From positions 1 to 16,711 of the forward strand of contig CAAGRO010000343.1 in NCBI GenBank assembly GCA_900772695.1: a stretch of 16,711 bases of DNA, read 5' to 3'. The notes under the pieces were generated by a model, which was not told the DNA's origin, searched no databases, and worked only from the letters and a program-made list of their open reading frames with translations. A program made the translations under genes and the position numbers. How positions within the stretch are numbered: position 1 is the first letter of the stretch; each line of letters opens with the position of its first letter. This DNA is from an uncultured Oribacterium sp. Lineage in GTDB: Bacteria; Bacillota; Clostridia; Lachnospirales; Lachnospiraceae. Of the stretch, positions 1 to 11,610 are shown piece by piece.

Positions 1-32
1 AAGAGACGCTCGGCATAAGCATCTCGTAAAAA

Positions 33-63
33 TCAGCCGGGGTGAAGAAGTCACCCCGGCTGA
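33..63. terminator. GC-rich perfect hairpin upstream of the rpoB promoter
   Basis: TCAGCCGGGGTGA (33-45) and TCACCCCGGCTGA (51-63) form a perfect 13-bp stem closed by the 5-nt loop AGAAG. Only on the - strand is the stem followed by a T-run (TTTTTACG, the complement of 27-32). On the + strand the bases after the stem (ACTGTTACG) are only moderately U-rich. The known gene order would place rplJ-rplL upstream, so this may be their terminator in a weak-U form. I see no recognisable gene in the first 30 bases, so the orientation stays open. Confidence 0.45.
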
Positions 64-110
64 ACTGTTACGTCTATTGCGATGCATTGCAAAAAATTAA
101 ATTTCACGTA

Positions 111-139
111 TTGACGAAAACCCAGGGCCATGGTAGGAT
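111..139 (+). promoter_or_regulatory. Sigma-A promoter for rpoBC
   Basis: TTGACG (111-116) and TAGGAT (134-139) are separated by exactly 17 nt. A TGG immediately before the -10 (131-133) gives it an extended -10 character. Transcription should start near 146. This is the best promoter match upstream of rpoB and implies that rpoBC is transcribed independently of the upstream ribosomal-protein genes. Confidence 0.75.
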
Positions 140-145
140 AAAGTT

Positions 146-398
146 TGCTTATTTTGGAGACGTGGGCTCAGTGCGCCTTTTTTTAGACACGCCCGGCACC
201 ACCGCTCCTTTAAGATAAGATGAAACGAAAACCGATTCATTGAAATGTTGATACATCGAAATACAATGCTCGTAACGATGAATGCACATTTTGAAATCCA
301 CATCTTTCTATGAATCACAGTGATCAAGTAAAGGAGTTTCCTGAACTGCCGCGTTTCCGGCATGAAGCGAAACGAATTTACTATGGGGTGAACGGTCA
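146..398 (+). other. Long 5' leader of rpoB (about 250 nt), no gene recognised
   Basis: From the predicted start site to the rpoB ATG lie about 250 nt with no convincing gene. A T7 run at 178-184 has no stable GC-rich stem in front of it. A strong Shine-Dalgarno-like AAGGAG (331-336) is not followed by a standard start codon at normal spacing. A CTG at 341 opens a 16-codon frame, with an in-frame ATG at 362, that stops at 389-391 inside the rpoB ribosome-binding region. CGTTTC/GAAACG can pair around 350-373. A leader peptide or attenuator is possible but not demonstrated. Confidence 0.4.
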
Positions 399-3300
399 AT
401 GGAAAAAAGCAAGATGCGTGTCGTGAAAAACGGCAAAAACGTCAGATTTACTTTCTCTCAGCATGACGAAGTACTGGAGATGCCAAATCTGATCGAAGTT
501 CAGAAGGATTCGTATAAGTGGTTCCTGACGGACGGCCTGAAAGAGGCATTTGATGACATCTCACCGATCCAGGACTTCGCTGGACACCTGTCCCTCGAGT
601 TCGTAGGCTTCAAGCTCTGCGAGGATGAGAAGAAGTACACCATTGAGGAGTGCAAGGAGCGCGACGCTACCTATTCCGCACCGCTCAAGGTAAGAGTACG
701 TCTCATCAACAAGGACAAGGATGAGATCAATGAACACGAGATTTTCATGGGCGATCTGCCACTGATGACAGATACCGGCTCATTTGTAATTAACGGTGCC
801 GAGCGTGTTATCGTATCACAGCTCGTTCGTTCTCCTGGCATTTATTATGGCGTAGACCATGATAAGGTGGGTAAGGAGCTCTACAGCTGTACCGTGATTC
901 CGAACCGTGGCGCATGGATCGAGTACGAGACCGATTCCAATGATATTTACTGGGTACGTGTGGATAGAACCCGTAAGGTTCCGGTGACGGCATTTATCAG
1001 AGCGATGGGTGTCAGCACGAATCAGGAGATCATCGAGCTCTTCGGTGAGGAGCCGAAGCTTCTCGCTTCCTTCGAGAAGGAGCAGCCGGAGGCACAGAAC
1101 TACGAGGGTGGTCTGCTTGAGCTCTATCGTAAGATCAGACCGGGCGAGCCGCTGTCTGTCGATTCCGCAAGCTCTCTCCTGAACGGCATGTTCTTCGACC
1201 CTCGCCGCTATGACCTTGCGAAGGTTGGACGTTATAAGTTTAATAAGAAGCTTCATTTTAAGAACAGAATCAAGGGCCACACACTGGCAGAGGACGTCAT
1301 CGACGCAGCGACCGGTGAGGTGATCGCACAGGCTGGTGATCAGATCAGCTTCGCGAAGGCCGTGGAGATCCAGGATGCCGCTGTTCCGTTCGTATGGATC
1401 GAGGGACCGACCCGTAAGGAGAAGGTACTTTCTTCGATGGAGGTCGACCTTTCGAAGTATGTGAACTTCGATGCACAGGAGATCGATTACGAGGAGGCAC
1501 GTGAGTACGACCACGTACGCGAGTACTTCCAGCGTCAGGCAGACCGTACGCACAGCTTCCTCAGCCAGGATGCAGAGAAGAAGCTCTGGGATGCCCTGTC
1601 CGCAGAGGAGAAGCAGGCCATCATCGATAAGGATGTGCCGGAGGAGCTCGTTTACTATCCTGAGCTTGCTCGCCTCATGGAGGAGAACGCAGACGATCAG
1701 CGTGCTCTTCGCATCGCGATCATGAAGGACATCCATGAACTTGTTCCGAAGCACATCACGAAGGAAGATATCTTCGCTTCCATCAACTACTGCATGCACA
1801 TCGAAGAGGAGATCGGCAGCAATGATGATATCGATCACCTCGGCAATCGTCGTATCCGTGCGGTCGGTGAGCTGCTTCAGAACCAGTATCGTATCGGTCT
1901 TTCCCGTATGGAGCGTGTTGTCCGCGAGCGTATGGCGACACAGGACATCGAGGAGATCACACCGCAGTCTCTGATCAACATCAAGCCTGTGACGGCTTCC
2001 GTGAAGGAATTCTTCGGATCATCCCAGCTGTCACAGTTCATGGATCAGAACAACCCGCTGTCGGAGCTTACACACAAGCGTAGACTTTCCGCCCTCGGAC
2101 CAGGTGGTCTTTCCAGAGACCGTGCCGGATTCGAGGTTCGAGATGTTCACTATACACACTATGGTCGTATGTGCCCGATCGAGACACCTGAGGGACCGAA
2201 CATCGGTCTGATCAACTCGCTGGCATCCTACGCACGTATCAACGAGTACGGCTTCATCGAGGCTCCGTACCGTATGGTCGACAAGTCGGATCCGAAGAAT
2301 CCGAAGGTTACGAAGGACGTCGTATACCTCGCGGCAGACGAAGAGGATAACTACGTCGTAGCACAGGCGAACGAGCCGCTCGACGCGGAAGGACATTTCG
2401 TTCATGATAATGTCTCCGGCCGTTTCAGAGAGGCGACGCAGGCATTCCCGAAGGCAAGCGTGGATATGATGGACGTATCCCCGAAGATGGTATTCTCCGT
2501 GGCGACTTCCATGATTCCGTTCCTTCAGAACGATGATGCGAACCGTGCGCTGATGGGATCAAACATGCAGCGTCAGGCCGTACCGCTGATGGTGACCGAG
2601 CGTGCCGCTGTCGATACCGGTATCTCCGCCAAGGCTGCAGTCGACTCCGGTGTATGCTGCCTTGCAAAGTATGACGGTGTGGTTGAGATCTCCGCATCCA
2701 ACAAGATCACGGTTCGTCGTGACTCCGATGGAACACTCGATGAGTACAAGCTCACCAAGTTCATGCGCTCCAACCAGTCGAACTGCTACAACCAGAAGCC
2801 GATCGTGTTCGCCGGTGACCATGTGAAGAAGGGTGATGTCATCGCCGATGGTCCGTCCACCTGCCAGGGTGAGATCGCACTCGGTAAGAACCCGCTGATC
2901 GGATTCATGACCTGGGAAGGTTACAACTACGAGGATGCGGTTCTCCTTTCCGAGAAGCTCATCCAGAACGACGTCTATACCTCCATCCATATCGAGGAGT
3001 ACGAGTGTGAGGCACGTGATACCAAGCTCGGACCGGAGGAGATCACCTCGGACGTTCCGGGTGTCGGTGACGATGCACTGAAGAATCTCGACGAGCGCGG
3101 CATCATCCGCATCGGTGCAGAGGTTCGTGCCGGTGATATCCTCGTCGGCAAGGTAACCCCGAAGGGTGAGACCGAGCTGACCGCGGAGGAGAGACTGCTT
3201 CGCGCGATCTTCGGTGAGAAGGCACGTGAGGTTCGTGATACCTCCCTCAAGGTGCCGCACGGCGCATATGGTGTCGTCGTAGACGCAAAGGTATTTACAA

Positions 3301-4523
3301 GAGAAAACAGTGACGAGCTGGCTCCGGGCGTATCCGAGTCCGTTCGTATCTATATTGCACAGAAGAGAAAGATCGGTGTCGGCGATAAGATGGCCGGCCG
3401 TCATGGAAACAAGGGTGTATGCTCACGCGTACTTGCGGTAGAGGATCTGCCTTACCTTCCGAACGGTCGTCCGCTCGATATCGTACTGAACCCTCTCGGC
3501 GTACCTTCCCGAATGAACATCGGACAGGTGCTCGAGCTGCATCTTTCCCTCGCTGCGAAGGTTCTGGGTATCAATGTTTCTACCCCGATCTTCGATGGCG
3601 CAAACGAGAATGATATCGCCCAGACCCTGATCCTTGCGAACGATTACGCAAACAAGAGCTGGGAGGAGTTCTCCGAGCTTCATAAGGATGAACTGGATCC
3701 GGAGGTTTATGAGTACCTCGGCGCACACCTCGATCACCGTGAGGAGTGGAAGGGTGTTCCGATCTCGACCGACGGTAAGGTTCAGCTCCGTGACGGACGT
3801 ACCGGTCTTCCATTTGATGGCAGAACCGCGATCGGATTCATGCACTACCTGAAGCTGCATCACCTGGTAGATGATAAGATCCACGCACGTTCCACGGGAC
3901 CGTACTCTCTCGTTACACAGCAGCCGCTCGGTGGTAAGGCACAGTTCGGTGGACAGCGTTTCGGAGAGATGGAGGTATGGGCACTCGAGGCGTACGGTGC
4001 GGCGTATACGCTGCAGGAGATTCTGACCATGAAGTCGGATGACGTTGCAGGCCGTGTAAAGACCTACGAGGCGATCATCAAGGGCCAGAATATCCCGGCA
4101 CCGGGTGTTCCGGAGTCCTTCAAGGTTATGCTGAAGGAGCTTGAGGCTCTCTGCCTGGATGTACGCGTTCTCGATGAGAATCAGAACGAGATCGAGATCA
4201 CAGAGGATCTCTATGATGCAAACCAGGATATGCACCGTCTCCTTTCCGGTGGCGACAGCCGCTACGATCGTAATGAGAATTACGGACAGTACGGCTACGA
4301 GACCCAGGAGTTTAAGGACGGCGAGCTTGTAAACAGCGCTGAAGAAAACGCTGCAGAGGACGATTATGTCAATGAAGGCGACGATGCACTTGCATCCGCG
4401 ATTTCGGCAGACCTCTCCGATGATGGCGATTTCAGCGAGGATACAGACTCGGATATGTTCGATGACGGTGACAGCGCAGTTTCCCAGTCGGATGACGACT
4501 ACGGCGACGGCGATCATGAATAA
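399..4523 (+). CDS. rpoB: DNA-directed RNA polymerase subunit beta (RpoB)
   Basis: Beta subunit of the core RNA polymerase, 1374 aa. It contributes the upstream half of the active-site cleft and the rifampicin pocket. The rifampicin region is intact: [20 protein letters not shown] from residue 538, then [15 protein letters not shown]543, Q546, D549, H559 and S564 match E. coli Q510, Q513, D516, H526 and S531, so no classical resistance change is visible. The conserved [11 protein letters not shown] block starts at residue 997. Start: ATG with GGGGTG 8 nt upstream; MEK... matches related Clostridia. From about residue 1268 the protein ends in an acidic tail of roughly 105 residues, rich in Asp, Glu, Ser and Gly, beyond the usual beta C-terminus. 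Tandem stops TAA-TAG; rpoC begins 11 nt later. The family call is certain; the role of the tail is unknown. Confidence 0.98.
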   Translation: MEKSKMRVVKNGKNVRFTFSQHDEVLEMPNLIEVQKDSYKWFLTDGLKEAFDDISPIQDFAGHLSLEFVGFKLCEDEKKYTIEECKERDATYSAPLKVRVRLINKDKDEINEHEIFMGDLPLMTDTGSFVINGAERVIVSQLVRSPGIYYGVDHDKVGKELYSCTVIPNRGAWIEYETDSNDIYWVRVDRTRKVPVTAFIRAMGVSTNQEIIELFGEEPKLLASFEKEQPEAQNYEGGLLELYRKIRPGEPLSVDSASSLLNGMFFDPRRYDLAKVGRYKFNKKLHFKNRIKGHTLAEDVIDAATGEVIAQAGDQISFAKAVEIQDAAVPFVWIEGPTRKEKVLSSMEVDLSKYVNFDAQEIDYEEAREYDHVREYFQRQADRTHSFLSQDAEKKLWDALSAEEKQAIIDKDVPEELVYYPELARLMEENADDQRALRIAIMKDIHELVPKHITKEDIFASINYCMHIEEEIGSNDDIDHLGNRRIRAVGELLQNQYRIGLSRMERVVRERMATQDIEEITPQSLINIKPVTASVKEFFGSSQLSQFMDQNNPLSELTHKRRLSALGPGGLSRDRAGFEVRDVHYTHYGRMCPIETPEGPNIGLINSLASYARINEYGFIEAPYRMVDKSDPKNPKVTKDVVYLAADEEDNYVVAQANEPLDAEGHFVHDNVSGRFREATQAFPKASVDMMDVSPKMVFSVATSMIPFLQNDDANRALMGSNMQRQAVPLMVTERAAVDTGISAKAAVDSGVCCLAKYDGVVEISASNKITVRRDSDGTLDEYKLTKFMRSNQSNCYNQKPIVFAGDHVKKGDVIADGPSTCQGEIALGKNPLIGFMTWEGYNYEDAVLLSEKLIQNDVYTSIHIEEYECEARDTKLGPEEITSDVPGVGDDALKNLDERGIIRIGAEVRAGDILVGKVTPKGETELTAEERLLRAIFGEKAREVRDTSLKVPHGAYGVVVDAKVFTRENSDELAPGVSESVRIYIAQKRKIGVGDKMAGRHGNKGVCSRVLAVEDLPYLPNGRPLDIVLNPLGVPSRMNIGQVLELHLSLAAKVLGINVSTPIFDGANENDIAQTLILANDYANKSWEEFSELHKDELDPEVYEYLGAHLDHREEWKGVPISTDGKVQLRDGRTGLPFDGRTAIGFMHYLKLHHLVDDKIHARSTGPYSLVTQQPLGGKAQFGGQRFGEMEVWALEAYGAAYTLQEILTMKSDDVAGRVKTYEAIIKGQNIPAPGVPESFKVMLKELEALCLDVRVLDENQNEIEITEDLYDANQDMHRLLSGGDSRYDRNENYGQYGYETQEFKDGELVNSAEENAAEDDYVNEGDDALASAISADLSDDGDFSEDTDSDMFDDGDSAVSQSDDDYGDGDHE

Positions 4524-4534
4524 TAGGAGGAAAG

Positions 4535-7500
4535 ATGGCACAGCTTGATAATATAAATAAGCCTGTTCAGTTTGATTCGATCAAGATCGGCCTGGCTTCT
4601 CCGGATAAGATTCTGGAGTGGTCCCACGGCGAAGTGAAGAAGCCGGAGACCATCAACTACAGAACGCTGAAGCCGGAGAAGGACGGACTCTTCTGTGAGC
4701 GCATTTTCGGACCGGTCAAGGACTGGGAGTGCCACTGCGGCAAGTATAAGAAGATCCGCTATAAGGGCGTCATCTGTGACCGCTGCGGTGTTGAGGTGAC
4801 CAAGTCCTCCGTTCGTCGTGAGCGTATGGGACACATCGCACTGGCGGCACCGGTTTCCCACATCTGGTATTTCAAGGGTATCCCGTCCAGAATGGGTCTG
4901 ATCCTCGACATCAGCCCGCGTATTCTGGAGCGCGTGCTCTATTTCGCAAGCTATGTTGTGCTCGACAAGGGGGAGACCGGCCTGGATTACAAGCAGATCC
5001 TCTCTGAGAAGGAGTACAGAGATGCGATCGAGCAGTATGGCTATGGCTCCTTCCGTGCAGGCATGGGCGCAGAGGCTGTACTGGAGCTGCTTCGTGGTAT
5101 CGATCTCGAGAAGGAGTATGCAGAGCTTCGTCAGGAGCTCGATGATGCTTCCGGCCAGAAGAGAACCAGAATCGTGAAGCGTCTCGAGGTCGTGGAGGCC
5201 TTCCGTTCCTCCGGTAATAAGCCGGAGTGGATGATCCTCACGAACCTCCCGGTCATCCCGCCAGATCTTCGTCCGATGGTTCAGCTCGATGGTGGCCGTT
5301 TCGCAACCTCGGATCTCAATGATCTCTATAGAAGAATCATCAACCGTAACAACCGTCTGGCTCGTCTCCTCGAGCTGGGCGCTCCGGAAATCATCGTACG
5401 TAACGAGAAGCGTATGCTGCAGGAGGCGGTCGATGCGCTGATCGATAGCGGCCGTCGCGGCCGTCCGGTCACCGGTCCGGGTAACCGTGCCCTGAAGTCC
5501 CTTTCCGATATGTTAAAGGGTAAGCAGGGACGTTTCCGTCAGAACCTCCTCGGTAAGCGAGTAGACTACTCCGGACGTTCGGTTATCGTCGTAGGACCTG
5601 AGCTGAAGATCTATCAGTGCGGTGTTCCGAAGGAGATGGCCCTCGAGCTGTTCAAGCCGTTCGTGATGAAGGAGCTGGTACAGTCCGGTAAGGCCCACAA
5701 CATTAAGAATGCGAAGAAGATGGTTGACCGTCTGGATCCGCAGGTTTGGGACATCCTCGAGGATGTCATCAAGGGTCACCCGGTTATGCTGAACCGTGCC
5801 CCTACCCTGCACAGACTCGGTATCCAGGCCTTCGAGCCGACCCTCGTCGAGGGTAAGGCCATCAAGCTTCACCCGCTCGTATGTGCGGCCTTCAACGCCG
5901 ACTTCGATGGTGACCAGATGGCGATCCACCTTCCGCTGACACAGGAAGCGCAGGCAGAGTGCAGATTCATGCTGCTTTCTCCGAATAACCTCCTGAAGCC
6001 GTCGGATGGTGGTGTTGTAGCCGTTCCTTCACAGGATATGGTACTCGGTATCTACTATATTACACAGGCGCGTCCGGGTGAGCCAAACGAGGGTATGTTC
6101 TTCAAGAGCATCAACGAGGCGATCCTCGCAAAGGAGAATGGCTACATCACGATGCACACCCTGATCAAGTGCAGAATCCGCAAGATCGTAAAGGCGGAGG
6201 ATGGCAGCGAGCAGATCATCGAGGGCGTTGTGAATACTACGGTAGGTCGTCTGATTTTCAATGAGATCATCCCACAGGATCTCGGCTTCGTGGATCGTTC
6301 GATTCCGGGCAACGAGATTCTTCCGGAGATTGACTTCATCGTAAAGAAGAAGGACCTCAAGAAGATTCTGGAGAGAGTCATGGATGTACATGGCGCTACC
6401 CAGACGGCCCTCACCCTGGATGATATCAAGGCGATGGGCTATAAGCAGTCTACCATCGCAGCGATGACCGTATCCATCTCGGATATGACCGTTCCGGCGA
6501 GCAAGCAGAAGCTGCTGGCAGACGCACAGGCGATCGTTGACAAGATCGCACGGAACTACCGTCGTGGTCTCGTTACCGAGGAGGAGCGTTACCAGGAGGT
6601 AATTGATACCTGGAAGAAGACCGATGATCAGCTGACCAAGGATCTTCTCGGTGGTCTCGATGCATACAACAACATCTTTATGATGGCCGATTCCGGAGCC
6701 CGTGGATCCGATAAGCAGATCAAGCAGCTTGCTGGTATGCGTGGACTCATGGCGGATACAACCGGACGTACCATCGAGCTCCCGATCAAGTCGAACTTCC
6801 GTGAGGGTCTTGACGTACTCGAGTACTTCATCTCCGCACACGGTGCTCGTAAGGGACTTTCCGATACCGCGCTTCGTACGGCAGACTCCGGTTACCTTAC
6901 GAGACGAATGGTTGACGTTACCCAGGATCTGATCATCCGTGAGCTTGACTGTTCTGCAGATAAGGATAAGATCCCGTACCTGGAGATCTCCGCACTGGAG
7001 GAAGGCCAGGAGAAGATCGAGTCGCTGCAGGAGCGTATCACCGGTCGTTACATCGCAGAGGATGTGTACGATCCGGAGACCGGCAAGCTTGTCGTACAGG
7101 CAGACCGTATGGTTACCCCGAAGCGGGCACCGAAGGTCATCGCTGCACTCCAGAAGCGCTTCGATCAGGAGGTTGCAGAAGGAAAGCACGATGCGAAGCA
7201 GAAGATGAAGGTGAAGATCAGAACCGTCCTCACCTGCCGTTCGAAGAATGGTATCTGTGCGAAGTGCTACGGTTCGAACCTGGCAACCGGTCAGCCGGTA
7301 CAGGTCGGCGAGGCCGTCGGAATCATCGCTGCACAGTCCATCGGTGAGCCGGGTACGCAGCTTACGATGAGAACCTTCCATACCGGTGGTGTAGCGGGTG
7401 GTGATATCACCCAGGGTCTTCCGAGAGTCGAGGAGCTTTTTGAGGCTCGTAGACCGAAGGGACTTGCGATTCTTACCGAGATTCCGGGTATCGTTGAGAT

Positions 7501-8254
7501 CAAGGAAACGGCGAAGAAGAGAGAGGTTGTCATCACAGATGCTGAGAGAGGTCAGTCGAAGACCTACCTGATTCCGTACGGTTCCAGACTGAAGGTACTG
7601 GATGGTCAGGTACTCGAGGCCGGTGATGTGCTCACCGAGGGTTCCATCAACCCGCACGATCTTCTGAAGATCAAGGGCACCAAGGCAGTACAGGATTACA
7701 TGATTTCTGAAGTTCAGCGTGTATACCGTCTGCAGGGTGTAGAGATTCAGGATCGTCATATCGAGATGATCGTTCATCAGATGATGAAGAAGGAGCGTAT
7801 CATGGAGGCCGGTGATTCCGATTTTATCCCTGGCACTACCGTTGATCGCCTCGACTTCGAGGATGAGAACGAGCGCCTGATCGCCGAGGGCAAGAAGCCG
7901 GCAGAGGGTAAGCGCGTGATGCTTGGTATCACGAAGGCCTCCCTCGCAACGGATTCCTTCCTGTCCGCTGCATCCTTCCAGGAGACCACCAAGGTTCTGA
8001 CCGAGGCGGCCATCAGTGGCAAGTCGGATCAGCTGATCGGTCTGAAGGAGAACGTTATCATCGGTAAGCTGATTCCGGCTGGTACCGGTATGAGACGCTA
8101 CAGAAATGTAGAGCTCAGCCAGGATGAGCAGGATCTTCAGGATGATCACGATCAGATGTTTACACCGGATGAGGCCTTCGATATCGATGCGGAGGGCGTA
8201 GAGCGTATCGCTGCACGCCGTCGGATCGAGAAGGAAAAGGAAAACATTCTGTAA
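4535..8254 (+). CDS. rpoC: DNA-directed RNA polymerase subunit beta' (RpoC)
   Basis: Largest subunit of the core polymerase, 1239 aa, a normal length for Bacillota and without the large insertion of E. coli beta'. The catalytic Mg-binding motif NADFDGDQM lies at residues 454-462, with the three aspartates D456, D458 and D460. The N-terminal zinc site is C66, C68, C81, C84 (CHCG...CDRCG). The second zinc site is C806 with C901, C908 and C911 ([11 protein letters not shown]). The trigger-loop segment is recognisable around [26 protein letters not shown] (4525-4530), overlapping the second rpoB stop, sits 4 nt before the ATG, so it is co-transcribed and probably coupled with rpoB. It ends in a charged tail ([13 protein letters not shown]). 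Confidence 0.98.
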   Translation: MAQLDNINKPVQFDSIKIGLASPDKILEWSHGEVKKPETINYRTLKPEKDGLFCERIFGPVKDWECHCGKYKKIRYKGVICDRCGVEVTKSSVRRERMGHIALAAPVSHIWYFKGIPSRMGLILDISPRILERVLYFASYVVLDKGETGLDYKQILSEKEYRDAIEQYGYGSFRAGMGAEAVLELLRGIDLEKEYAELRQELDDASGQKRTRIVKRLEVVEAFRSSGNKPEWMILTNLPVIPPDLRPMVQLDGGRFATSDLNDLYRRIINRNNRLARLLELGAPEIIVRNEKRMLQEAVDALIDSGRRGRPVTGPGNRALKSLSDMLKGKQGRFRQNLLGKRVDYSGRSVIVVGPELKIYQCGVPKEMALELFKPFVMKELVQSGKAHNIKNAKKMVDRLDPQVWDILEDVIKGHPVMLNRAPTLHRLGIQAFEPTLVEGKAIKLHPLVCAAFNADFDGDQMAIHLPLTQEAQAECRFMLLSPNNLLKPSDGGVVAVPSQDMVLGIYYITQARPGEPNEGMFFKSINEAILAKENGYITMHTLIKCRIRKIVKAEDGSEQIIEGVVNTTVGRLIFNEIIPQDLGFVDRSIPGNEILPEIDFIVKKKDLKKILERVMDVHGATQTALTLDDIKAMGYKQSTIAAMTVSISDMTVPASKQKLLADAQAIVDKIARNYRRGLVTEEERYQEVIDTWKKTDDQLTKDLLGGLDAYNNIFMMADSGARGSDKQIKQLAGMRGLMADTTGRTIELPIKSNFREGLDVLEYFISAHGARKGLSDTALRTADSGYLTRRMVDVTQDLIIRELDCSADKDKIPYLEISALEEGQEKIESLQERITGRYIAEDVYDPETGKLVVQADRMVTPKRAPKVIAALQKRFDQEVAEGKHDAKQKMKVKIRTVLTCRSKNGICAKCYGSNLATGQPVQVGEAVGIIAAQSIGEPGTQLTMRTFHTGGVAGGDITQGLPRVEELFEARRPKGLAILTEIPGIVEIKETAKKREVVITDAERGQSKTYLIPYGSRLKVLDGQVLEAGDVLTEGSINPHDLLKIKGTKAVQDYMISEVQRVYRLQGVEIQDRHIEMIVHQMMKKERIMEAGDSDFIPGTTVDRLDFEDENERLIAEGKKPAEGKRVMLGITKASLATDSFLSAASFQETTKVLTEAAISGKSDQLIGLKENVIIGKLIPAGTGMRRYRNVELSQDEQDLQDDHDQMFTPDEAFDIDAEGVERIAARRRIEKEKENIL

Positions 8255-8260
8255 AACTCA

Positions 8261-8289
8261 TTGACAAGAAAATTCGATTGAAGTATATT
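8261..8289 (+). promoter_or_regulatory. Strong sigma-A promoter for rpsL-rpsG-fusA
   Basis: TTGACA (8261-8266, perfect) and TATATT (8284-8289) are separated by 17 nt. The -35 starts only 7 bases after the rpoC coding sequence ends. Predicted +1 is near 8296, inside the left arm of the terminator hairpin at 8293-8316. The mRNA leader to rpsL would be about 75 nt. Confidence 0.8.
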
Positions 8290-8292
8290 ACT

Positions 8293-8326
8293 AGGGCATG
8301 CGCAAAAGCATGCCCTGTTTTTTGTT
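8293..8326 (+). terminator. Rho-independent terminator of rpoBC
   Basis: AGGGCATGC (8293-8301), loop GCAAAA (8302-8307) and GCATGCCCT (8308-8316) form a perfect 9-bp stem followed by GTTTTTTGTTTT. It should stop transcripts arriving from rpoC. It overlaps the start site of the promoter at 8261-8289. Confidence 0.8.
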
Positions 8327-8372
8327 TTCAGGGACCAAAACGAGAGAATAAACCTAATGAAAGGAGAACCAA

Positions 8373-8792
8373 ATGCCTACATTTAACCAGTTAGTAAGAA
8401 AGGGCAGAACTTCTTCCAAGAAGAAGTCCACAGCGCCTGCACTTCAGAGAGGTTTCAACTCTTTAAAGAAGGTTGCAACTAACAATAGCGCTCCTCAGAA
8501 GCGTGGTGTATGTACTGCTGTTAAGACAGCAACACCGAAGAAGCCGAACTCCGCTCTTCGTAAGATCGCGAGAGTAAGACTTTCCAACGGTATCGAAGTT
8601 ACATCCTACATTCCTGGAGAGGGCCACAACCTGCAGGAGCACTCTGTTGTAATGATTCGTGGCGGCCGTGTTAAGGATCTTCCTGGTACAAGATACCATA
8701 TCATCCGTGGAACACTGGATACAGCCGGCGTTGCAAACAGAATGCAGGCCCGTTCAAAGTACGGTGCCAAGAGACCGAAGGCGAAGAAGTAA
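8373..8792 (+). CDS. rpsL: 30S ribosomal protein S12
   Basis: S12, 139 aa, sits at the 30S decoding centre. The N-terminus [12 protein letters not shown] and an extra stretch ([16 protein letters not shown]) before PQKRGVCT are typical of Clostridia and make it longer than E. coli S12 (124 aa). [11 protein letters not shown] is intact, with K56 matching the streptomycin-determining K42 of mature E. coli numbering. GRVKDLPG is intact, with K101 matching K87. No streptomycin-resistance change is visible. AAGGAG lies 6 nt before the ATG. First gene after its own promoter; in most bacteria it shares an mRNA with rpsG and fusA. Confidence 0.98.
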   Translation: MPTFNQLVRKGRTSSKKKSTAPALQRGFNSLKKVATNNSAPQKRGVCTAVKTATPKKPNSALRKIARVRLSNGIEVTSYIPGEGHNLQEHSVVMIRGGRVKDLPGTRYHIIRGTLDTAGVANRMQARSKYGAKRPKAKK

Positions 8793-8963
8793 TCAGCCTC
8801 GATCTACGTTGTAAAAAGACATGGTTAAAATGACGGATAATGGAACTCATTATTATATAAGAAGAGATGTCCAGAAGTCCGCATGAACTCGCAAAACACA
8901 ATTTAGATTGCAGTTGCGAAGAGTACCGATGATCTAAAACAAATTTTTAAGGAGGGAAGTAAC

Positions 8964-9434
8964 GTGCCACGTAAAGGACATACTCTGCACAGAGACGTAC
9001 TTGCAGACCCGGTTTACAATTCCAAGCTTGTAACCAAGCTGGTTAACTCCATCATGCTTGATGGTAAGAAGGGTATTGCTCAGAAGATCGTCTATGGTGC
9101 ATTCGACATTGTCGCTGAGAAGAGCGGCAAGGAAGCAACAGAAGTATTTGAAGAGGCGATGAACAACATCATGCCTGTTCTTGAAGTTAAGGCTAAGCGT
9201 ATCGGTGGTGCTACATACCAGGTACCGATGGAGGTTAAGCCTGAGAGACGTCAGACCCTTGGTCTTCGCTGGCTTACTGAGTTCTCACGTAAGAGATCTG
9301 AGAAGACACAGGCTGAGAGACTGGCAAACGAGATTATGGATGCTGCAAACAACACGGGTGCAGCTGTAAAGCGTAAAGAGGAAATGCACAGAATGGCGGA
9401 CGCTAATAAGGCATTTGCTCATTACAGATTCTGA
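8964..9434 (+). CDS. rpsG: 30S ribosomal protein S7
   Basis: S7, 156 aa, the primary 16S rRNA-binding protein that organises the 30S head. Length is the family standard, and MPRKGH...[11 protein letters not shown] and [14 protein letters not shown] are characteristic. It starts at GTG, with AAGGAGGG 6-7 nt upstream as a near-perfect ribosome-binding site. The 171-nt spacer after rpsL is long for this operon. In E. coli the rpsL-rpsG spacer is the S7 autoregulation target, so this one is a candidate regulatory leader, but I see no strong hairpin or convincing promoter in it. It ends with tandem stops TGA-TAG; fusA follows 15 nt later. Confidence 0.97.
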   Translation: MPRKGHTLHRDVLADPVYNSKLVTKLVNSIMLDGKKGIAQKIVYGAFDIVAEKSGKEATEVFEEAMNNIMPVLEVKAKRIGGATYQVPMEVKPERRQTLGLRWLTEFSRKRSEKTQAERLANEIMDAANNTGAAVKRKEEMHRMADANKAFAHYRF

Positions 9435-9449
9435 TAGGGGGAAAATACT

Positions 9450-11573
9450 TTGGCTGATAAGAGACAGTATTCACTTGAGCATACAAGAAATATTGGTATC
9501 ATGGCACATATCGATGCCGGTAAGACCACACTCTCAGAGCGTATTCTCTTCTACACTGGAATTAATCACAAGATCGGTGATACCCATGACGGTACTGCAA
9601 CCATGGACTGGATGGCCCAGGAGCAGGAGCGTGGTATCACCATCACATCAGCCGCTACCACATGTCACTGGATCCCAGAGCATGAGCATAAGAAGATCGC
9701 CGGTGCTCCTGAGTACCGTATCAACATCATCGATACTCCGGGCCACGTAGACTTCACCGTAGAGGTTGAGCGTTCTCTCCGTGTACTTGACGGCGCTGTC
9801 GGCGTATTTGACGCGAAGAGCGGCGTTGAGCCTCAGTCTGAGAACGTATGGAGACAGGCGGATACTTATCACGTACCGAGAATTGCATTCATCAACAAGA
9901 TGGACGTTGTCGGTGCGGATTTCTTCCACTCTGTACAGACCATCGTTGATCGTCTTGGCAAGAACTGTGTCATCCTTCAGTACCCGATGGGCGCGGAGGA
10001 TACCTATGTAGGTCTCATCGATCTTTTTGAGATGAGAGCTTACTTCTACAGAGATGACAAGGGCCAGGATATCGAGGTTACCGACGTTCCTGAGGAGTAC
10101 AAGGATGCGGCACAGGAGTATCGCGACAAGCTCGTAGAGCAGGTTTGTGAGCTCGATGATGAGCTGATGATGATGTACCTCGAGGGCGAGGAGCCGACCG
10201 TAGAGCAGATGAAGGCTGTCCTTCGTAAGGCAACCATCGCCGGTGATGCGATCCCATGCCTCTGCGGTACTGCTTACAGAAATAAGGGCGTTCAGAAGCT
10301 GCTTGACGCGGTTATCGATTACCTTCCGGCTCCTACCGACATCCCGGATGTCGAGGGTACCGATGAGGATGGTAACCCAGATACCAGACCTTCATCTGAT
10401 GATGCACCTTTCTCTGCACTTGCATTCAAGATTATGACCGACCCGTTCGTAGGTAAGCTTGCTTACTTCAGAGTGTACTCCGGTACCCTCAAGAACGGTT
10501 CCTACTGCCTGAACTCTACCAAGGGTAAGAAGGAGCGTGTAGGCCGTCTGCTTCAGATGCATGCAAACAAGAGAATGGATCTCGATGAGGTATTCTCCGG
10601 TGATATCGCAGCTGCCGTTGGTTTCAAGACCACATCGACCGGTGATACTCTCTGTGATGAGAATCATCCGATCATTCTTGAGTCCATGGAGTTCCCGGAG
10701 CCGGTTATCTCCGTTGCGATCGAGCCGAAGACCAAGGCTTCCCAGGGCAAGATGACCGATGCACTCGCAAAGCTTGCTGAGGAGGATCCGACCTTCCGTG
10801 TTAGAACCAATGAAGAGACCGGTCAGACCATCATCTCTGGTATGGGTGAGCTTCACCTGGAGATCATCGTTGACCGTCTTCTCCGTGAGTTCAAGGTTGA
10901 GGCAAATGTAGGTGCACCTGAGGTAGCGTACAAGGAGACCTTTACCAAGGCTGTCGATGTTCAGGGCCGTTACGTTCACCAGTCCGGTGGTTCCGGTATG
11001 TACGGTGACTGTAAGGTTAAGTTCACACCGATGGATCCGAACGGCGAGGAGACCTTCAAGTTCCAGTCGACCGTTGTCGGTGGATCGATTCCGAAGGAGT
11101 ACATCCCGGCGATCGAGAAGGGTATCCGCAACGCAGCAGAGTCTGGTGTGCTTGCAGGCTATCCGGTACTCGGCGTAGACGCAAACGTATACGACGGTTC
11201 CTACCATGATGTCGACTCTAACGAGCGTGCATTCGAGTTCGCTGGTTCCATCGCATTTAAGAACGCGATGGCGAAGGCTGATCCGGTTCTTCTCGAGCCG
11301 ATCATGAAGGTCGAGGTTACGACTCCGGAGGAGTACATGGGTAACGTTATCGGTGACGTCAACTCCCGTCGTGGCCGTATCGAGTCCATGGAGGATATCC
11401 CATCCGGTAAGCAGGTGAACGGATATGTTCCGCTTTCTGAGATGTTCGGTTATGCAACCGATCTTCGTTCCAAGACCCAGGGTCGTGCAAACTACTCTAT
11501 GTTCTTTGATCACTATGAGAAGTGCCCGAAGAACGTTCAGGAGGCTGTACTCAAGGAGCGTAACGGTAAGTAA
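9450..11573 (+). CDS. fusA: Elongation factor G (EF-G)
   Basis: Ribosomal translocase GTPase, 707 aa (E. coli 704). GTPase motifs in order: AHIDAGKT (19-26), RGITI (61-65), DTPGH (95-99, with the catalytic His99), NKMD (149-152). Domains II-V follow, including the domain III/IV stretch [16 protein letters not shown] and the domain IV segment with [12 protein letters not shown]. The start is TTG: the only preceding ribosome-binding site (AGGGGGA, 9436-9442) sits 7 nt before it, and the next ATG (codon 18) would cut into the P-loop region. It follows rpsG by 15 nt, so it is co-transcribed and likely coupled. Confidence 0.98.
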   Translation: MADKRQYSLEHTRNIGIMAHIDAGKTTLSERILFYTGINHKIGDTHDGTATMDWMAQEQERGITITSAATTCHWIPEHEHKKIAGAPEYRINIIDTPGHVDFTVEVERSLRVLDGAVGVFDAKSGVEPQSENVWRQADTYHVPRIAFINKMDVVGADFFHSVQTIVDRLGKNCVILQYPMGAEDTYVGLIDLFEMRAYFYRDDKGQDIEVTDVPEEYKDAAQEYRDKLVEQVCELDDELMMMYLEGEEPTVEQMKAVLRKATIAGDAIPCLCGTAYRNKGVQKLLDAVIDYLPAPTDIPDVEGTDEDGNPDTRPSSDDAPFSALAFKIMTDPFVGKLAYFRVYSGTLKNGSYCLNSTKGKKERVGRLLQMHANKRMDLDEVFSGDIAAAVGFKTTSTGDTLCDENHPIILESMEFPEPVISVAIEPKTKASQGKMTDALAKLAEEDPTFRVRTNEETGQTIISGMGELHLEIIVDRLLREFKVEANVGAPEVAYKETFTKAVDVQGRYVHQSGGSGMYGDCKVKFTPMDPNGEETFKFQSTVVGGSIPKEYIPAIEKGIRNAAESGVLAGYPVLGVDANVYDGSYHDVDSNERAFEFAGSIAFKNAMAKADPVLLEPIMKVEVTTPEEYMGNVIGDVNSRRGRIESMEDIPSGKQVNGYVPLSEMFGYATDLRSKTQGRANYSMFFDHYEKCPKNVQEAVLKERNGK

Positions 11574-11610
11574 TTACCGCAGTGGATGTTTTCAGTCCAT
11601 ATCATAAAAA

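Noticed and set aside
1..20. Tail of rplL at the left edge
   Set aside because: The first bases do not read as the conserved L7/L12 C-terminus in any frame.
150..200. T7 run at 178-184 as an rpoB attenuator
   Set aside because: I could not find a stable GC-rich stem immediately before the T-run.
2010..2110. Resistance changes in RpoB (also checked in S12 and EF-Tu)
   Set aside because: All classical rifampicin, streptomycin and kirromycin positions I could place carry the wild-type residue.
6029..8149. A 706-codon open frame on the - strand opposite rpoC, and similar long - strand frames opposite rpoB, fusA and tuf
   Set aside because: They mirror strongly biased codons of conserved + strand genes; the translations match no family I know and no ribosome-binding sites fit.
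8830..8859. Possible promoter in the rpsL-rpsG spacer (ATGACG, 18 nt, TATATA)
   Set aside because: Both boxes match only four of six bases and no other sign supports it.
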